Source of the DNA: Saccoglossus kowalevskii
Taxonomy: Eukaryota; Hemichordata; Enteropneusta; Harrimaniidae
Reading direction: 5' to 3'
DNA: 64,000 nucleotides
NCBI RefSeq assembly: GCF_000003605.2
Contig: NW_003130854.1
Coordinates: 1,045,012 to 1,109,011 of the forward strand
Position numbers and translations under genes: made by a program. Of the stretch, positions 60,701 to 64,000 are shown in pieces. Each line of letters opens with the position of its first letter. The stretch's first letter is position 1. The notes below the pieces were generated by a model, which worked only from the letters and a program-made list of their open reading frames with translations, had not been told where the DNA came from and searched no databases.

Positions 60701-63700
60701 AAAATATCATTGAAAGGGTGGTTACGTAAGAAAGGTGGTCTTTATACACAGGTTGCTCATACATAAGTGGTCACTATAGGAAGGTGGTTTTTAACAGTCA
60801 ACATTGATGAATGTGCAAGGAGATTCAAGAAAAATTGATGATTAGGTGTCATGTTCACCATATACTTTCATTTTGATGATCCAGATTAAGGGTTTAGATA
60901 CAAAAGTCCAAAATATCACAGAACACACTGTCAAATACTTAATTTTCGCTTGTAATTTATTTTCGCTGAAGGGATGATTCAGTGAAAATAAAATCCAGCG
61001 AATATACCTTTTTTGAGTACAATTTTCCTTTCAAAATGTGGATGCAACGTTTTTTATGTATTTTTGCATTGTATTTGTTTTGATAACTTTGGACTAAACA
61101 CATTTTCTATTGGCTTCAGATCTTGGCACCCAATTCATAGCAATGCTTATATCGACTATCCGACATCTTCTGTCTGGTGAAAGTCTGGTGGTGAAATGAT
61201 TCAAGGTGTACATAAATGTCATGGAATTTTCAGTCCAAGTACCGGTATATATGCAACCATATATGCTAGACTGTGCAAAACAACGAGGGGAAATAAAACA
61301 TTACCTAATTTGGGTTCTTCTGCCCCGCTGATTTGTGACACTGCTCGTTCACTGTCATCGGCACCCATCAAAGCACTGTCATTTTCACGTACAGGCGTGA
61401 CGGAAGATAAAATTTCAACACCACTCTGCAATGAAATTAACGATATGAATGAGACCGATAAACCGCATGGACATGGTAGTTATTTCAATACCAGGGGATA
61501 AAATCTAAAGTTCTGCCTCTCCACTCACTTCCCAGCATCTGTTGGTTTTTAAAGTTGTACCGTCGGCAGTTGCCATTAAGATTAGACAGAGATGCACCTT
61601 AGGCAGGCTCTTGAGTTGTTTACTGTATACCATTTATAGGACAACTACTCGTAATATTACGTACCGGTACTCACATTGCTGCTGTGTGCAAGTGAACTCC
61701 ATCAGGCATGTGTTTTGGGGCAAGTCACTCGAAAATGAAAGAACTTTCAACTTCAACAAGTGGTTATTGCATTTACCTGTTTGTCTATACCCGAGATAGT
61801 TCCATCTCCTCCACGCTGATCCAGCACACTGGTCGGCCGTGGTAGCGCACTTTCTATGAAATCATACTCCACATAGTACTTCCTGTCCACGGTCGGAAAC
61901 TCGGGTTGCTCATCAGGATTCTGCAACTCTTCGGGCATACCTATTCCTTTCACTATCTGAATATTGATGGTCAGCCGTGCCTCATCTAAAATAAATTCTG
62001 GGGGCAAACAGATATTTATGAAATACGCAAGTTATTGTATTGTCATATGCAGCTGAGTGTTCTTCCAGGATACAGACTGAAAAAGTTGTTTCTCCAATTC
62101 TAGGAAAAAGTAAGTATCAGATGAATGCGATTTCTAGCTACACAAGTTCCTTCTTCTCTTACCTTTTCTCTTGGAGAGACCACGGAAATGATGCCTCTCA
62201 TCGGCTGTCACACGAAAGTCATCCAGTATGGCTAATTTTTTAAGACTGTCAATTACAAAACCACGATACCCTGGAATGAACTGTAAAGTGATGTACAGAT
62301 TTAAATGACAACTCATAATTTGTACAATGCAGCTTACCACCATCAAATCTACACTCAAAGTACTACAGTAGTATTCAGATACTATCTACTATACCAAACT
62401 TTGCATTTACCTGCAAGATTCAACATGTACCATATTTGCTCTCCTTAGTAGCGCATATGCATACATAAATAGCAGAGATTGTTCTATAGTCAAAATAAGT
62501 AATGATTCTGTGTACAGCAGCCAATGTTTTTTTGGTTTATATGCATTTCCACTGGAGATGCACTTCTAAACAGAGCAAATACGGTAATGTACAGGGGGGA
62601 AATTATTTGCTGGGTCTTCACTCATTTGGCCATCTGCTAAATAACTAACTAAATATTTCTCCTGTTTTCGAGAACCTACTGTATAAAATCTGTGTGTTTC
62701 TGACTCACCAGGTATTAGTCTATGGTACAAGATCAAAAACAAGAATTACGTTGAACCTCAAATTCAAATTCCAGTACCATAATAATAATAAAATTATCAT
62801 TCATGACTACACAAAAGAATGCAATGTCTAATACAAAAATGTACATGTACATGTATGTATACTCACAGCTAAGGGGTTGCCTAATAAGACTAGATTCCGC
62901 AGCTTCGGTAAAGTCTGTAGTTTTCGGATCACCTCTATTAGGTCGCATAGATCGTTATGACTAAGATCAAGAGACAGGAGATGCGGCCTGCCAAAAAATC
63001 GTATACATACTCATCACCAGTCGTGTGTTGAGTGTGGAGGGGGATGAGAGATCAGAAGCAGAGGCAGAATCAAGAAAACAGAGGGAGAATCAAGAAAACA
63101 GAGGGGGAATCAAGAAAACAAAATGGAAATCCAATCAAGAGAATAGAAGAATCAAAACAAAGATTATGACATCATTTTGCTCAAAACACAGGAAATTGAT
63201 TCATGATCTACGATATGAAACTAAAATAATGCAATAAATAAATAAATAAAACTACCATAATGTATAATGTACTGATAAATAATTTCATTTATTCATTCAT
63301 ACATGCAAATATACAGACTTCTACAAATAGTGTACTTACCAGTGAGCATCAGTAATGTAATCATCTAGGAATGATATCTTATTGAGTCCAAGCCCTAAAT
63401 GCTGTAATGGCGGTGGACTGTCACACAGTGACGAGAGATCACTAATTCTATTGGCGCATAATTCTAAAACCTAATAAACCCATAAGTTGAAGAAAAAAAA
63501 AGTTACAGCAATTTCCCAAAATTATGTGTATATGTACAACAATTAATATCGACTATGCAGATTTCCATAGTTACGTATTCATTTTGAAGATAAACTTACC
63601 TCTAGACTGGCAGGTAAACTCTTAGAATTGACCGTTTCTAAATAATTGCAGCTTAAGGTCAGTTCAGTTAAATTTTCAAATTTTAATAAATCGCTGTCCA

Positions 63701-63710
63701 CTTCTGTAAC
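54782..63710 (-). CDS. LRRC43: LRRC43, leucine-rich repeat protein 43, 3' part (11 exons)
   Basis: Minus-strand exons: 63600-63710, 63340-63470, 62867-62987, 62163-62280, 61777-61997, 61305-61425, 59810-60048, 58827-58940, 57259-57474, 56934-57036, 54782-55005. All have GT-AG borders and compatible phases; total 1719 nt, 572 codons plus stop. The first four exons encode leucine-rich repeats (LLKFENLTELTLSCNYLETV, LQHLGLGLNKISFL, LLSLDLSHNDLCDL, LRNLVLLGNPLA) and a cap (GYRGFVIDSLKKLAILDD, HHFRGLS). Then come RKYYVEYDFIES, a middle part (FEFTVDDLPALKEYF), a lysine-rich region spread over four exons (EKGKGKDGKDKDKAKDK) and the end LTVQIEIELHHWESAADAI. From memory, each block has a match in the same order in human LRRC43 (LLKFLKLEELVLSANRI, YYRGLTIDSLAQLCVLDD, LTVEVQIQLNQCRSAEEAL). 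Roughly the first 140 residues are beyond the window. LRRC43 is a poorly studied protein thought to be linked to motile cilia. Confidence 0.94.
55071..55282. mobile_element. TACTGTAAAATAC-type MITE, full, in the last LRRC43 intron
   Basis: It begins TACTGTGAAATACTTTATT and ends AAAGTATTTTACAGTA. The internal order GGGGTGTTTTGTATGGAATT, TTTATTTTCACTGATTTTT, GGTACATTCGCTGGATTTT is the reverse orientation of the copy at 52299-52510. Confidence 0.82.
55283..56933. other. Rest of the last LRRC43 intron
   Basis: AT-rich intron sequence. The plus frame 55467-55751 is open for 94 codons but shows no domain and lies entirely within the intron. Nothing else was recognised. Confidence 0.6.
57744..57929. 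mobile_element. Diverged TACTGTA-type MITE in an LRRC43 intron
   Basis: It starts TACTCAAAAACCATTTATTT and ends AAAATAAAAGCCTTCACAGTA, with TTTTCACTGACTTTTGATTT inside. It is much more diverged than its neighbour at 58016 and is probably older. Confidence 0.5.
58016..58203. mobile_element. TACTGTAAAATAC-type MITE in an LRRC43 intron
   Basis: It begins TACTGTAAAATACTTTATTT and ends AAAGTGTTTTACAGTA. Internal blocks GGGGTGTTTTGTATGGAATT and GGTATATTCGCTGGATTTTA match the copy at 55071-55282 in the same orientation. The right half is slightly shorter. Confidence 0.82.
60268..60413. mobile_element. Related palindromic MITE, second subfamily, in an LRRC43 intron
   Basis: It starts TACTGTAAAACATGTC and ends CAACATGTTTTACAGTA, so the TIR shares TACTGTAAAA with the main family but continues as CATG. 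The interior (TTTTTCGCGAATTTAGCG, TGATTCGCTAATTTAACATG) is itself an imperfect inverted repeat and differs from the main family. Confidence 0.7.
60929..61015. mobile_element. Truncated TACTGTA-type MITE in an LRRC43 intron
   Basis: CACTGTCAAATACTTAATTT followed by TTCGCTGAAGGGATGATTC and AAAATCCAGCGAATATACC matches the left half of the copy at 52299-52510. The right half is missing. Confidence 0.65.
63066..63126. repeat. 20-bp tandem repeat in an LRRC43 intron
   Basis: GAATCAAGAAAACAGAGGGR is repeated three times, the last unit partial. It lies between exons 62867-62987 and 63340-63470. Confidence 0.85.
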
Positions 63711-63866
63711 CTGTGGAGTAAAAAATAAAAATAGAAATCTTGGCATGGCTTGGCAATTACATTACTATTCATCATCAAGAGTCAAAATATAGTTTGGTCA
63801 AAACAATAATTGTCCTCCATCTCTGAAAGTTTTGTTTGAAGCCTTTGTCCAGTAATATGTGTAATA

Positions 63867-64000
63867 TACTGTAAAATACTTTATTTTAGCCGGAATTAAT
63901 TTTCACTAAAAAGACTTTTTGGGTGTTTTGTGGGGAATTTATTTTCAATGATTTCCGACAAGTTGAATGTAAAATATAGGAAAAAAGATTTTATTTTCAC
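63867..64000. mobile_element. TACTGTAAAATAC-type MITE, cut by the window end
   Basis: It begins TACTGTAAAATACTTTATTT and continues with TTTTTGGGTGTTTTGTGGGG, GTTGAATGTAAAATATAGGA and GATTTTATTTTCAC, in the same orientation as 55071 and 58016. The right end lies beyond 64000. It should be in the LRRC43 intron just upstream of exon 63600-63710. Confidence 0.8.

Noticed and set aside
1-64000. CRISPR arrays, rRNA or tRNA genes
   Set aside because: No regularly spaced short repeats and no cloverleaf or rRNA-like sequence were seen; the window is animal nuclear DNA.

Overview
The window is eukaryotic nuclear DNA from an invertebrate animal, probably marine. It is AT-rich, has spliced genes with GT-AG introns, two assembly gaps (14072-14121 and 37352-37902), and a dense layer of decayed transposons. 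I cannot assign the species. The transposon mix fits a lophotrochozoan, ambulacrarian or cephalochordate: Tx1/L1-like LINEs, hAT, pogo, several MULE types, a Mutator-like domain transposase, BEL/Pao, and a MITE with TACTGTAAAATAC ends.

Layout. 1-49 kb is mostly a transposon graveyard. It starts with a Tx1/L1-like LINE whose poly-A tail joins half of a TTAA-flanked MITE (1-2.1 kb), then an empty AT-rich stretch (2.1-5.8 kb). Next come a possible ZAD-like first exon on the minus strand (5.88-6.26 kb), an unknown ORF with a charged helical tail (7.1-7.5 kb), and a Harbinger-type MITE (8.2-8.6 kb). A run of broken DNA transposons follows: hAT 8.85-11.0, MULE 11.3-12.9, pogo pieces 12.9-14.07. After these lie a second LINE (14.1-14.9), a RecQ-like helicase exon (19.9-20.3, minus), and a Mutator-like transposase gene split by a TTAA-flanked element (20.8-23.1). 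Then come a BEL/Pao fossil (26.8-28.3, minus), a MULE with a PHD-like finger (30.3-32.1, minus), an LTR element with no visible gag or pol (35.8-38.0), a hairpin element between 159-bp direct repeats (40 kb), and a LINE 3' end (44.1-44.9, minus).

Host genes lie mainly in the last 17 kb. A three-exon gene on the plus strand (46.9-48.6 kb) encodes a 169-aa secreted, N-glycosylated protein of no family I know. A complete five-exon IFT22/RABL5 gene (minus, 49.7-53.2 kb) encodes a 185-aa intraflagellar-transport small GTPase. LRRC43 (minus, 54.8-63.7 kb, its 5' end beyond the window) is visible as 11 exons whose phases all agree, giving 572 codons. IFT22 and LRRC43 lie head-to-tail; IFT22 is a ciliary protein, and LRRC43 is thought to be linked to motile cilia. 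The introns and spacers of this block carry most copies of the TACTGTAAAATAC MITE. A cluster of short splice-flanked minus-strand exons at 38.5-43.3 kb may be a further, unrecognised gene.
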